Assembly (NCBI RefSeq): GCF_006542275.1
Contig: NZ_CP041217.1
Coordinates: forward strand, 4,094,501-4,158,500
DNA: 64,000 nt
Direction: 5' to 3'
DNA from: Saccharibacillus brassicae
GTDB lineage: Bacteria > Bacillota > Bacilli > Paenibacillales > Paenibacillaceae
Below are positions 16,313-26,529 of this stretch, piece by piece. The translations under genes were made by a program, and so were the position numbers. The notes under the pieces are model-generated. The model did not search any database, was not told where the DNA came from, and saw only the letters and a program-made list of their open reading frames with translations. The number at the start of each line of letters is the position of its first letter. Position 1 is the first letter of the stretch.

Positions 16313-18727
16313 ATGTTGGAACGGAAAAAAAGTACGGTGCTGCGCGGCCTGACTCTGCTGCTGCCGCTGCTGCTGATTGCCGCGCTGCTGCCGGCCTGGC
16401 CGGCGGGAGCGGCCACCGCGAGCGGCGGGCTTCAGGTCGCGACGGAGTTCGGTTACGGAGGCAAGATCAACGACGGACGCTGGAATCCGCTCCGGGTGAC
16501 GCTGACCAGCGCCGAGGATCTGACCGGCGATCTGGTCGTTCAGGTCACGCCGCAGAACGGAATGGGAGAAAGTACATATGTGCGCCGCGTCGAGCTGCCG
16601 GCAGGCACGGCCAAAGAAGTGGTGTTTGCGATCCCCGGCGGTTCGTATTCGCGCAATACGAGTCTGCTGCGATTCTATCCGGGCTCGGTCGAGACCGGAG
16701 AATCGCTGCCGTTCCGGGAAGGCCGCGCGTATCTGTCGGGTTCGAGCCAGTACGGCGGCATCGTCGGCGTGCTGGCGTCTGATCCCGACACGATGAATTT
16801 TCTCAGTCTGCAGCAGGCCGGCGGACAGGCGATCAGCCTCGTGCCGCTCGAAGCGGACGATATCGGCGACAATCCGATACTGCTCGACGGACTCGACGTG
16901 CTCGTGCTGAACGATTTCGCCGCGGATACGCTGAGCGCGGAGCAGTCGGACGCTATTCGCAGCTGGGTAGAGCGCGGCGGATCGCTGGTGTTCGGCGGAG
17001 GCGCGGGTTATGCCAAAACGTCGGCCGGCTTCGAAGATCTCTCGCCGGTCGAAGCGTCGGGCGGGACCTCTTCCGTGTCCGCGGCGCCGCTTGTGCCCGG
17101 CGGAGACGGCAAGCCGCTCGCAAGCGGCACCGCGCTTACGGTCGCGAACGCTGCGGCGAAGCCGGACGCGCAGGTGCGCTACGGCGAAGAAGAACGGCCT
17201 TTGATCGCGTCGATGCCGGTGCAGGCCGGAGAAGTCTGGTACGCGGGTTACGATCTGTCGCTTGCGCCGCTGTCTTCGTGGGCGGGCAGTTCGCCGCTGT
17301 GGGGCAAGCTGCTGCGGGCAGACCTGAATACGCAGACGGCATCCGGCGTAAGCGCCGCTGTCCCTGCGTTCAGCTCGGACTATTACAACCTCTCAGGCAC
17401 GCTGGATTATTTCCCTTCGCTGAGTATGCCCAAGCTGAGCGGACTTGTCTGGATGCTGTTGATTTACCTCGTCGTCGTCGCGCCGCTGCTGTATCTGGTG
17501 CTGCGCAAATTCGACAAGCGCGAGTGGGCGTGGGTATTCATTCCGCTCGTGGCCGTCGTCTCAAGCGGCGCGATCTATTTGGCAGGTTCTTCCGACAAAA
17601 CGAACGAAATCGCCCATACGCTGAGCTTCGTCACGCTTGACGGGGAAGGCGAAGGCGTGCGGCGCAGCGCGACCGCGCTGTTCGTGCCGAGCAAAGGCGA
17701 TTATACGGTCAATTTCCCGGCGGGCACGCAGCTCGGCCTAATGGGCGGAGGCGACAACTGGATGGGCGGCAATACCGGCGAGGTGAGCGGCAAACTGGGC
17801 AATTTCGTGCGCGAGGAACCGGAGGGTTCGCAGCTTCGGCTGGGCGACATGTCGTACTGGTCCGTCGCCAAGTTCACGGTCGAGGAACCGGCCAGCGCGG
17901 AGACCGGCAAATTGAACGCGAAGCTTGCGATCGACGACAAAGGAGCGATCAGCGGCAGCGTGATCAACGAGACGCCGCGGCGCATGGACGATATGGGGCT
18001 CGTCGCCGGAGGCCAGCTGTACAAGATCGGCACGCTTGAGCCCGGCGCGGAAGCTTCGCTCGGCCAGGCGACCCAGCTGTCTTCCGGTTATTACGACCTG
18101 GGCAGCTATCTGTTCGCGTATCCGGCGAGCGGCAGCGACGAATTCGTCCGCCAGCGTTCGCTGGCCCAGAACATTCCGGTCAACAGCGCGGTGAACCGGG
18201 GCGGAATGGAAGAAGCTTTCCTGGTCGCGTTCTCGGAAGATTCGGAAAACAAACTTGACGTGGGCAGCAAAAAAGTCGCCAACGACCGGCTGAGCATGTA
18301 TACGCAGCCGGTGTCGATCGACGTCGTGCAAAACGGTGCCTTCAATCTGCCGTACGGCTACGTGGGCGGCTCGGTCGTCCACACGAACACGACGCAGGTG
18401 TCTGACGACGGCATGGGCCGCGTCAGCGCTTCGCCGGGCTCGATGACGCTCGGCTACACGCTGCCGGATCTGCCGGGCGCCGCTTACAAAGCGCTCGATA
18501 TCCGGCTGCCGGACGGCCGTCCGCAGACGTTCTCGGTCGAACTGCGCAACGAAGCCGAAAACCGGTGGCAGGCGATCGAATGGAAGAGCGGAGCGGTCTC
18601 GGCTTCGTTCAAAAACGCCGGCGATTACGTGAGCGGCGACAACCAGATCCAGATTCGGATTCGGGTCAACGAGTGGACGACGATGGCGCTGCCGGAGATC
18701 AAACTGACAGGAGCGGTGCAGCCATGA
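16313..18727 (+). CDS. Large membrane-anchored protein with GATase1-like domain, first gene of the MoxR/ABC operon
   Basis: An 804-residue extracytoplasmic protein. It has a signal peptide or anchor (residues 10-35, LTLLLPLLLIAALLPAWPAGA). A beta-rich domain with GYGGKINDGRWNPLRVTL follows, then a Rossmann-like class-I glutamine-amidotransferase-like segment (LDGLDVLVLNDF, AIRSWVERGGSLVFGGGAG; about 185-230). Two membrane helices lie near residues 380-425 (GLVWMLLIYLVVVAPLLYLV and AWVFIPLVAVVSSGAIYLAG), and a second beta-rich region completes the protein. No amidotransferase catalytic cysteine is obvious. The stop overlaps the ABC ATPase start (ATGA). I infer it is the outward-facing part of the system encoded by the following genes. 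Confidence 0.68.
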   Translation: MLERKKSTVLRGLTLLLPLLLIAALLPAWPAGAATASGGLQVATEFGYGGKINDGRWNPLRVTLTSAEDLTGDLVVQVTPQNGMGESTYVRRVELPAGTAKEVVFAIPGGSYSRNTSLLRFYPGSVETGESLPFREGRAYLSGSSQYGGIVGVLASDPDTMNFLSLQQAGGQAISLVPLEADDIGDNPILLDGLDVLVLNDFAADTLSAEQSDAIRSWVERGGSLVFGGGAGYAKTSAGFEDLSPVEASGGTSSVSAAPLVPGGDGKPLASGTALTVANAAAKPDAQVRYGEEERPLIASMPVQAGEVWYAGYDLSLAPLSSWAGSSPLWGKLLRADLNTQTASGVSAAVPAFSSDYYNLSGTLDYFPSLSMPKLSGLVWMLLIYLVVVAPLLYLVLRKFDKREWAWVFIPLVAVVSSGAIYLAGSSDKTNEIAHTLSFVTLDGEGEGVRRSATALFVPSKGDYTVNFPAGTQLGLMGGGDNWMGGNTGEVSGKLGNFVREEPEGSQLRLGDMSYWSVAKFTVEEPASAETGKLNAKLAIDDKGAISGSVINETPRRMDDMGLVAGGQLYKIGTLEPGAEASLGQATQLSSGYYDLGSYLFAYPASGSDEFVRQRSLAQNIPVNSAVNRGGMEEAFLVAFSEDSENKLDVGSKKVANDRLSMYTQPVSIDVVQNGAFNLPYGYVGGSVVHTNTTQVSDDGMGRVSASPGSMTLGYTLPDLPGAAYKALDIRLPDGRPQTFSVELRNEAENRWQAIEWKSGAVSASFKNAGDYVSGDNQIQIRIRVNEWTTMALPEIKLTGAVQP

Positions 18728-19653
18728 TCGAGATCAAGGAACTGAGCAAGCGTTACGGCAATTTTCAGGCGCTGGACAATATCAGCATGACGATCGACGC
18801 GGGCACGGTGTTCGGCTTCGTCGGCCCCAACGGGGCAGGCAAATCGACGACCATGTCGATCCTCGCCACGCTGCTGCTGCCGGATTCCGGCATCGCCAAA
18901 GTAAGCGGGTACGACGTGACGCGGCATCCCAAGGAAGTGCGGCGGCGCATCGGCTATATGCCCGATTTCTTCGGCGTCTACGACCGGTTCAAGACGGACG
19001 AATATTTGCATTTTTACGGAGCGAGCTACGGCATTGGGCGCACCGAACGGGAGAAACTGATTCCGCAGCTGCTGGAACTTGTCAATCTGTCCGACAAAAA
19101 AGACGCTTACGTGGACGGTTTATCTCGCGGCATGAAGCAGCGGCTGTGCCTTGCGCGCAGCCTTGTGCACGATCCCGAAGTGCTGATTCTGGACGAGCCG
19201 GCTTCCGGACTCGACCCGCGGGCGCGGATCGAAATGCGGGAAATTCTCAAGGAACTCAAGCGCATGGGCAAAACGATCATCATCTCCTCGCATATTTTGC
19301 CGGAGCTTGCGGAGATGGTCGATCAGATCGGCGTTATCGAGCACGGGCGCATGGTGGCGCAGGGCAGGGTGGCCGATATCCAGAGCCGGATGCAGGTCAA
19401 TCGAGTGCTGCATATCCGTACGCTTGGCCGGCAGGACGAACTGGCGGAGCGGCTGCGGGATGAGCCCCACGTCAGCCGGGTGCTGAGCGAAGCGAACGGC
19501 ATCCAGGTCCATTTCAGCGGGCAGGATGCCGAGCAGATGCAGCTGCTGCGCCGCATCCTGGACTGGGAATACGAAGTGGTCTCTTTTAACGAAGCGCAGA
19601 CCAATCTGGAAGACGTATTCCTCGAAATCACGAAAGGAGGCGCGGCGACATGA
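18724..19653 (+). CDS. ABC transporter ATP-binding protein
   Basis: A 309-residue ABC-2 type ATPase. It shows Walker A GPNGAGKST (about residue 37), a GLSRGMKQRLCLARSLVHDP signature region in which LSRGM replaces LSGGQ, Walker B ILDEPASGLDP and the switch histidine in IISSHI. A C-terminal extension of about 90 residues ends with NLEDVFLEITKG, as usual in drug/Na+/bacitracin exporter ATPases. Start overlaps the preceding stop by four bases and its own stop overlaps the permease start, so the three are translationally coupled. The substrate is unknown. Confidence 0.93.
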   Translation: MIEIKELSKRYGNFQALDNISMTIDAGTVFGFVGPNGAGKSTTMSILATLLLPDSGIAKVSGYDVTRHPKEVRRRIGYMPDFFGVYDRFKTDEYLHFYGASYGIGRTEREKLIPQLLELVNLSDKKDAYVDGLSRGMKQRLCLARSLVHDPEVLILDEPASGLDPRARIEMREILKELKRMGKTIIISSHILPELAEMVDQIGVIEHGRMVAQGRVADIQSRMQVNRVLHIRTLGRQDELAERLRDEPHVSRVLSEANGIQVHFSGQDAEQMQLLRRILDWEYEVVSFNEAQTNLEDVFLEITKGGAAT

Positions 19654-20645
19654 GCCCGAAAAACAAAACGGACCGGGGCGGAAGCCTGTGGATCAATCCG
19701 GTGCTGGACAAAGAGTTTCGCCTGCGGATGCGGACGCCGCGGTCTTTCGTGGCGCTGCTGGCCTATGTGCTGATTCTGGGCGGGCTCGCGATCGGATTCA
19801 TTTACGTGACGATGGGCTTTCAAGGTTCGCAGGCGGGCATGCGCTTCGATCCGTCGACGAGCCGGATGCTGTTCTACGTGCTCAGCATCGCGCAGCTGGT
19901 GCTCGTCGCGTTCATGACGCCGGCCCTGACGGCGGGCGTCATCAGCGGCGAGCGCGAGAAGCAGACGCTGAATATCCTGCTGACGACGCAGCAGAGTTCG
20001 TCCGCGATCGTGCTGAGCAAGCTGGCGTCTTCGCTGGCCTTCATGGTGCTGATCGTGCTGGCGACGCTGCCGATCTACAGCATCGTGTTCCTGTACGGCG
20101 GCATCTCGCCTTCGCAGCTCACGCTCGTCTTCCTGTTCTACCTGTTCACGATGCTGCTGCTCGGTTCGCTCGGCATCCTGTGTTCCACGCTGTTCAAGCG
20201 GACCATTATGGCCGTCATCATGACGTATGGCATGACGCTGTTCATTTTTGTCGTGACGGGAGTCGCGTACGTGCTGATGCTCGCCATCGTGCAGCAGACG
20301 TATTACGGCGGCACGGTGCAGCCGCCATATTCGTGGATCGGCTTCATTCTGGGGCTTAATCCGGTCGGCGCGTTGATCAGCATTTTCGAGCCGAATCTCT
20401 CCAAAGAAGCGTTTCTCGTCAACGGCGCGAACTTGCAAAGTCAAGCTCCGATCTCGCTCTGGCTCCAGTTCCTGCTCGTATATGCGTTCGTTATCGCAGG
20501 CGCGCTGTGGATCGCTATTCGCCGGATCCGTCCGGTGAGCCGGAGAAAACGCCCGGCCGATGCCGCGCCGCTCGGCGGAGAACCGGGCGAAAGCGCGGAA
20601 GTGGCCGAGATGCAGCCGAATCCGGGCCGACCGGGCAAATCGTAA
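19650..20645 (+). CDS. ABC-2 type transporter permease
   Basis: A 331-residue integral membrane protein with about six helices: one near 30-55, then pairs near 85-110, 130-170, 175-215 and 275-290. It carries the ABC-2 feature ISGEREKQTLNILLTTQQSS after the second helix. A polar C-terminal tail of about 40 residues follows. It is the membrane partner of the ATPase just upstream. The pair belongs to the same operon as the MoxR and VWA genes, so it may export or position a substrate those proteins remodel; this is inference. Confidence 0.88.
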   Translation: MSPKNKTDRGGSLWINPVLDKEFRLRMRTPRSFVALLAYVLILGGLAIGFIYVTMGFQGSQAGMRFDPSTSRMLFYVLSIAQLVLVAFMTPALTAGVISGEREKQTLNILLTTQQSSSAIVLSKLASSLAFMVLIVLATLPIYSIVFLYGGISPSQLTLVFLFYLFTMLLLGSLGILCSTLFKRTIMAVIMTYGMTLFIFVVTGVAYVLMLAIVQQTYYGGTVQPPYSWIGFILGLNPVGALISIFEPNLSKEAFLVNGANLQSQAPISLWLQFLLVYAFVIAGALWIAIRRIRPVSRRKRPADAAPLGGEPGESAEVAEMQPNPGRPGKS

Positions 20646-20692
20646 CCATCCGGCCCTGCGCCGGCATACATGAACGTTAAGGAGGGATCGGC

Positions 20693-22432
20693 ATGGAACC
20701 TATTTTGTCCGCCGTTCGGAGTGTGAGGCTGCGGCTTCAGGCTGTTCGCGTCTGCGCGTTCGCGCTGCGGGGATTGGCCGCGGGATTCGCGGCCGCCGCC
20801 CTGCTGTTGGCCGCGGCACGCTTCGTGCCGGTAGCGCACGCGCCGCTCTGGGCGCTGGCGCTGCTGCCGGCCGGGGCGCTGCTTGGAGCGGCCGCCGCTT
20901 ATCGGCGGCCCGTCGGCACGGCCGAAGCGGCGCGCGCGATGGACCGTGCCGATCCGGCGGAAGAACGCCGCGATCTGATGAAGACGGCGCTTGAATTCGC
21001 CGGGCGGGATTCGGCCGCGGCGAACTGGCAGCGCGCGCAGGCGCGGGCTTATGCGCTGGAATTCGCGGCCGAGCGCGGCAAGCGGCTGCCTTTCCCGCGC
21101 AAGTTCGGCCGGCCGGGCGTTGTTTCGGCCGTGCTGCTGGCCCTCTGCCTTCTTCTGCTGCTGCTTCCGAATCCGATGGATACGCAGCTGCGGCAGCGGG
21201 AGCAGGAGCAGGCGCTGATCGAGGAGCAGCGCGGCAAAGCCGAAGCGCTGGCGAAAGAACTCGCCCAGGCGCCGATCGAGCCGCAGGCGCGGGCGCCGCT
21301 CGCCGAAGCGGCGGCGAATCTGGCCGAGCGTCTCGGCGACTCGGGCCGCGCCGAAGAAGCGCTGGAACAAATGGAACGCACGATGAAGGCGCTGGGCAGC
21401 CAGGCGGAAGCGGCGGCCGGCGAGCAGCGGGAACTTGAAGACTGGAGCCGCAAGCTTGCGGCCCAGCAGGCGCTGCAGGAAGCGGCCAAGCCGCAGGCCG
21501 GCGACGCTTCGGAGCGGGCGGAAGCGCTCAAGGACGCGATGAACCAGCTGTCCGCGCAGCAAAAAGAAGCGTTGGCCGAAGCGATGCAAAGCCTTGCGGA
21601 GCAGGCGCCCCAAGCCGGCAAGGAAACGGGCGCGCTGCAGGAAGCGCTCAGCAAAGCCGCCGAGCAGTTGGCGGCTTCGGGCAATTTGTCCGACGAGCAG
21701 CTGCGCGAGCTCGCCGAGAAGCTGGCCGCGGCGGCGAGCGAGTCCGGCGGACTCGGCGAACAAAGCGATCTGGCCGCCGCGGCCGCGGCCCAGCTTGCGC
21801 GCAGCGGCATGCAGATGGCCGGGGAACTGGCCGCTTCGGGACTGTCGTTGTCCGAAGCATGGGGCAGCGGCGGAGCGGCCGAAGCGCTGGCCGACGCCGG
21901 CGAAGCCGGCAGCCCGGGCTCCGGCGAGAGCGGAGAAGGGGAAGGTTCGCCGGGCGAGAGCGGCGAAGGCGGCGAAGGCACGGGCGCGGCTGGCAGCGGG
22001 CAAGGTTCCGGTTCGCCGGGCGGCGCTTCGGGCCAGGGAGCCGGACAGGGTTCCGGCCAAGGCTCGGGTCAAGGTTCGGGTCAGGGCGCCGGCAGCGGTT
22101 CGGGCGCAGGTTCGGGTTCCGGTTCCGGCGGCTCCGGTTCGGGCCAGGGCGGCAGCGGCGCCGGGCAGGGCAGCGGCGGCCGGCAGCTGGTCACGACGCC
22201 GCGCAGCCTGCAGGGCGAAGGAAACGTCCAGTCCGACGGCGGACCTTCAAGCGGCGGCGACAAGCAGACCGGCGGCGTCTCGCCGACGATCGACGGCGTC
22301 AGCCGGCCTTACGAAGAAGTGTACGGTCAATATTCCGAGCGGGCCAAAGAATCGCTCGGTCGCAGTCAGCTGCCGCAAAGCGTGCAGGGACTCGTCGAAA
22401 GTTATTTTACCGAAATCCGTCCGCAGTCCTGA
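20693..22432 (+). CDS. Membrane protein with coiled-coil and Gly/Ser low-complexity region
   Basis: A 579-residue protein. Two membrane hairpin helices lie near residues 20-75 and another near 135-160. A very long Ala/Glu/Gln-rich helical region (about 165-395) suggests coiled coil. A Gly/Ser/Ala/Gln low-complexity segment covers about 405-500 (GSGQGSGQGSGQ-type repeats at nt 21900-22190). A conserved-looking C-terminus contains RPYEEVYGQYSERAKESL. The overall plan recalls DUF4175-type membrane proteins found beside MoxR/VWA genes in other bacteria, but I cannot confirm that family. The start ATG follows AAGGAGGGATCGGC. The Gly/Ser segment is likely to vary in length between strains. Confidence 0.65.
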   Translation: MEPILSAVRSVRLRLQAVRVCAFALRGLAAGFAAAALLLAAARFVPVAHAPLWALALLPAGALLGAAAAYRRPVGTAEAARAMDRADPAEERRDLMKTALEFAGRDSAAANWQRAQARAYALEFAAERGKRLPFPRKFGRPGVVSAVLLALCLLLLLLPNPMDTQLRQREQEQALIEEQRGKAEALAKELAQAPIEPQARAPLAEAAANLAERLGDSGRAEEALEQMERTMKALGSQAEAAAGEQRELEDWSRKLAAQQALQEAAKPQAGDASERAEALKDAMNQLSAQQKEALAEAMQSLAEQAPQAGKETGALQEALSKAAEQLAASGNLSDEQLRELAEKLAAAASESGGLGEQSDLAAAAAAQLARSGMQMAGELAASGLSLSEAWGSGGAAEALADAGEAGSPGSGESGEGEGSPGESGEGGEGTGAAGSGQGSGSPGGASGQGAGQGSGQGSGQGSGQGAGSGSGAGSGSGSGGSGSGQGGSGAGQGSGGRQLVTTPRSLQGEGNVQSDGGPSSGGDKQTGGVSPTIDGVSRPYEEVYGQYSERAKESLGRSQLPQSVQGLVESYFTEIRPQS

Positions 22433-22537
22433 CCGTCCGTTCGTATCGAATAAAGCCGAAGCGATCTTCCGGGAGGGCAAGCGGCGGCAAGGCTAGACGA
22501 AACGGCGTGCCGACAGGCCGCCAAAGGGGGAATGTTC

Positions 22538-23523
<986 letters not shown>

Positions 23524-23527
<4 letters not shown>

Positions 23528-24516
23528 AGCCCGAACAGCTGCTCGGCGCGGAATGGACAGCGAGGCTGGACCGGTTGACGCTGTCCACCGCAAGGCGGGT
23601 GCGCGGCACGAGGCAGGGCCGGCGCAGGTCAAGGGAGCTTGGCGCTTCGCTGGAATTCGCGGATTACCGCGAATATTCGCCGGGCGACGACGTGCGGCGC
23701 TTCGACTGGAGCGTATACGGACGCACGGGCCGCAAAGTGGTCCGGCAGTATCTCGACGAGCAGGAACTTCAGGTGACGCTGTATCTCGACTGCTCGCAGT
23801 CGATGGCGTTCGCCGACGAAGGCGCACCGACCCAATCGCGGCACGCTTCGCATCTGGCCGACGAACCCGCACCAACCAAACTGCTGCACGCTTCGCGGCT
23901 GGCCGACGAATCTCCGCCAACCAAACTGCTGCATGCTTCGCGGCTTGCGGCAAGCGTCGGTTATATGGCGCTTGCGGGCTATGATCGCCTCGGCGTCTAT
24001 CGGGTCGGAGCCCGGGTCGGCGAAGGGCTGCCGCTGCTGCGGGGGCGTCCTGCCGTGCACCGGATGCTGAATTTTCTGGCCGCTTCGGAGCCGGAAGGGC
24101 GGGGCGATCTGGCCGAGGCATTCGGCGAGCGTTCCCGGCTGCCCAAGCTGCCCGGTATGGCGTGGGTGTTCTCGGACTGCTGGACCGAGCGCGGCGAAGA
24201 GGAATTGGAAGAAGCGCTGGCCCGCCTGCAGGCCGCCCGTCAGGAAGTCGTGCTGGTGCAGGTGGTGACGCGCGGCGAGATCGAACCCCGTCTAAGCGGG
24301 GATCTCAAGTTGATCGACGCCGAGCTCGGAACGGCAAAAGAAGCCGCGCTGACCGGCCGGCTGCTGGAAGCGTATGAACGGGAATTCGCCGCTTACCGCG
24401 GACGATTGGCCGAGTTTTGCGCGCGGCGGGGCATTGCGTACGTGCTTGCGCCTACCGACGTGCCGGTGCGCGAGATTGTGCTCGGAACGCTGCGGGAGCA
24501 GGGATGGGTACGCTGA
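23524..24516 (+). CDS. DUF58 domain protein with tandem-repeat insertion
   Basis: A 330-residue DUF58 protein, the usual partner of MoxR ATPases. The family core YREYSPGDDVRRFDWSVYGR lies near residues 45-65. It is followed by a VWA-like fold with the MIDAS-type LDCSQSM near residue 95. Directly after that, residues about 97-141 hold three tandem 15-residue units (consensus ADE.APTKLLHASRL). The last merges into the normal helix LAASVGYMALAGYDRLG. Normal members have only one such helix start, so two units look like an internal expansion. It is predicted to be cytosolic and translationally coupled to MoxR. Confidence 0.92.
23812..23946 (+). repeat. Three tandem 45-bp units inside the DUF58 gene
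   Basis: Units at 23812-23856, 23857-23901 and 23902-23946. The second and third differ at few bases; the first is more diverged. The unit length keeps the reading frame, adding 15 residues per copy next to the MIDAS motif. Confidence 0.9.
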
Positions 24517-24552
24517 AGCCGGCTCGCCGGAGAACGAGAGGAGGTGCGGAGC

Positions 24553-26529
24553 ATGGGAATCGGTTCATGGGCGGGACTCTGGTTTGCGCTGGGCATTCCG
24601 GTCATTGTTATTCTATATTTGTTCAAGCGGAAGTTTATCGATACGCCGGTCGCGAGCCATTTGTTATGGAGGCGGACGCTGGAAAATACCGAGGCGAACC
24701 GTCCCTGGCAAAAACTGCGCAGCCGCCTGTTAATGTGGCTTCAGCTGTTGGCGGCCGCCCTGCTGGCGTTTGCGCTGATGCGTCCGTTTGTATGGGCGGA
24801 AGCGGGCAGCGGCGGATACACGGTCGTCGTGGCTGACGTCTCGGCCAGTATGAGCGCGCGCTTCGCCGCCGGCGAAGGCGGGAACGGCGGCCCGGACGAT
24901 CCGGATGCCGGAACCCGGTTGGACGAGATGAAGCGCGGCATTTTGGCGGATACGAACTCTTCCGGCGGCGGCCTGACGCTGATCCGCATGGGAGGCAGCC
25001 CGCAGGTGATCGAATCGGGGACGTCGGATCGGGGCGCCTGGGAAAAAGCGGTACGTTCGCTGTCGGCGGACTACGGCCGAACGTCTTACCGGGAAGCGAT
25101 CTCGCTTGCGTCGGCCGTCGCGGAAGGACAGGAAGACGCCCGGATCGTCGTCTATACCGACGCCCAGTGGAACGAGCGCGCGGACGATCTGCCGGTTAAT
25201 GTTCCGATCGAAGTGCGGCGGATCGGAAGCAATGAATACCGCAATGCGTCGGTCGAGCAGTTCGGCACGGACGCGAGCGGCCGGTTCGTCGGCGTGATCG
25301 CGAATACCGGCACGGTGCCGCTCGAACTTCGGGCGGAATGGTCCGGCGACGGCCGTCCGCTCGGCAGCCGGGAACTGAAGCTTGAGCCCGGCAAGCGGCA
25401 GACGGTGACGTTCGACGCGGCGGAAGCGGCGGACGCCTACCGGCTCAGCCTCGCCGGTGCGCCCGACGATTACGCGGCCGACGACGACGCGTTCGCTTTT
25501 GCGGAAACGGGCGGTTCGGTGAACGTGCTGCTGCTGTCCGGCGGCAATCTGTTTCTGGAAAAAGCGCTGCGGCTGTCCGGCGCGGAAGTGACCCGGCTCG
25601 ATCTGTCGGGACGGACGCCGCCGGCGGACGGGGAAGAAGCGGCGGCAAAGAGCAGCGCGGCCGACGCCGGCGAAGCACAATCGCCGGAGCAAGCGCCGCC
25701 TCTGCCGCAGCAGCGGCCCGACCTGGTCGTCGTCGAAGGCGAACTTCCTTCGGCGCTGCAAAGCGGGGAATGGGGAAAAACGCTGTCCGAAGCGGCGCTC
25801 TGGACGATCGGCGGACCGGAAAATGCTAAGCAGCCGGGCAGTCGGCGCGCGGAAGTGTCCAGCCATCCGGTCACCCGGTATTTGACGCTGAGCGAGCCTT
25901 ATTTCGGGCCGCTCGCGGCCGGCAAACCGGCCGGGCTGACGACGATCTTCACGATCGGCGAACAGCCGGCCGCGGCGGCGGGCACGATAAACGGCCGCAG
26001 GACGCTCTGGTTCGGCTTCGATCTGCAAAAAGGCGACCTGCCGCTGAACAGCGAATTCCCGGTGCTCGTCAGCAACGCGGTCTCCTGGCTGTCGGGCGGA
26101 CGCGGAGGCGGCTTGGGCCGCGTCGTATCCGGTGCGGCGGTAGACATGCCGATCGCGGCGGACGCCGAGCAGGCCGTATGGCGTCCGCTGCAAGGGCCCG
26201 CGTTCGGAAGCGGGGCGCAGACGGTCGAAGCGCAAACGGATATCGCGCCGAATGTGCCCGGCTTGTACGCGTTCGAGCAAATCGGCAGCGGATCGGACGA
26301 GCTGCCGGCGTATCTGCTCGACGTGCGGCCGGACGTTTCGGAGTCGGCGGCGCCGGCCGCGGATGTTCCGGTATTCGGCCGGACGGCGGATACCGGCGAA
26401 GCCGGGTCCGGACCGGCGGCGAGCGGAGATACGCGCGGCCGGCTGCCGCTTACGGCCTGGCTGGCCGCGCTGATCGCCGCAATCATGCTGACGGAATGGG
26501 GGGTGTACCGACGTGGGCGTTCAATTTGA
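24553..26529 (+). CDS. BatA-type membrane protein with VWA domain
   Basis: A 658-residue membrane protein. Two N-terminal helices (about residues 3-22 and 55-80) enclose the BatA-type RKFIDTPVASHLLWRR stretch. A VWA domain follows with MIDAS residues in VVVADVSASMSARF (about 90) and VVYTDAQWN. A long extracytoplasmic part contains a Rossmann-like segment with VNVLLLSGGNLFLEKALRLSG. A final helix near residues 630-650 (LTAWLAALIAAIMLTEWGVY) ends the protein. ATG 24553 follows AGAGGAGGTG. It overlaps the next gene by 17 bases. BatA/VWA proteins are the usual clients of MoxR ATPases. Confidence 0.82.
   Translation: MGIGSWAGLWFALGIPVIVILYLFKRKFIDTPVASHLLWRRTLENTEANRPWQKLRSRLLMWLQLLAAALLAFALMRPFVWAEAGSGGYTVVVADVSASMSARFAAGEGGNGGPDDPDAGTRLDEMKRGILADTNSSGGGLTLIRMGGSPQVIESGTSDRGAWEKAVRSLSADYGRTSYREAISLASAVAEGQEDARIVVYTDAQWNERADDLPVNVPIEVRRIGSNEYRNASVEQFGTDASGRFVGVIANTGTVPLELRAEWSGDGRPLGSRELKLEPGKRQTVTFDAAEAADAYRLSLAGAPDDYAADDDAFAFAETGGSVNVLLLSGGNLFLEKALRLSGAEVTRLDLSGRTPPADGEEAAAKSSAADAGEAQSPEQAPPLPQQRPDLVVVEGELPSALQSGEWGKTLSEAALWTIGGPENAKQPGSRRAEVSSHPVTRYLTLSEPYFGPLAAGKPAGLTTIFTIGEQPAAAAGTINGRRTLWFGFDLQKGDLPLNSEFPVLVSNAVSWLSGGRGGGLGRVVSGAAVDMPIAADAEQAVWRPLQGPAFGSGAQTVEAQTDIAPNVPGLYAFEQIGSGSDELPAYLLDVRPDVSESAAPAADVPVFGRTADTGEAGSGPAASGDTRGRLPLTAWLAALIAAIMLTEWGVYRRGRSI

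Noticed and set aside
18565-18723. Longer N-terminus for the ABC ATPase
   Set aside because: The upstream frame lies wholly inside the preceding gene and ATG 18724 begins exactly at the ABC domain with a four-base overlap.
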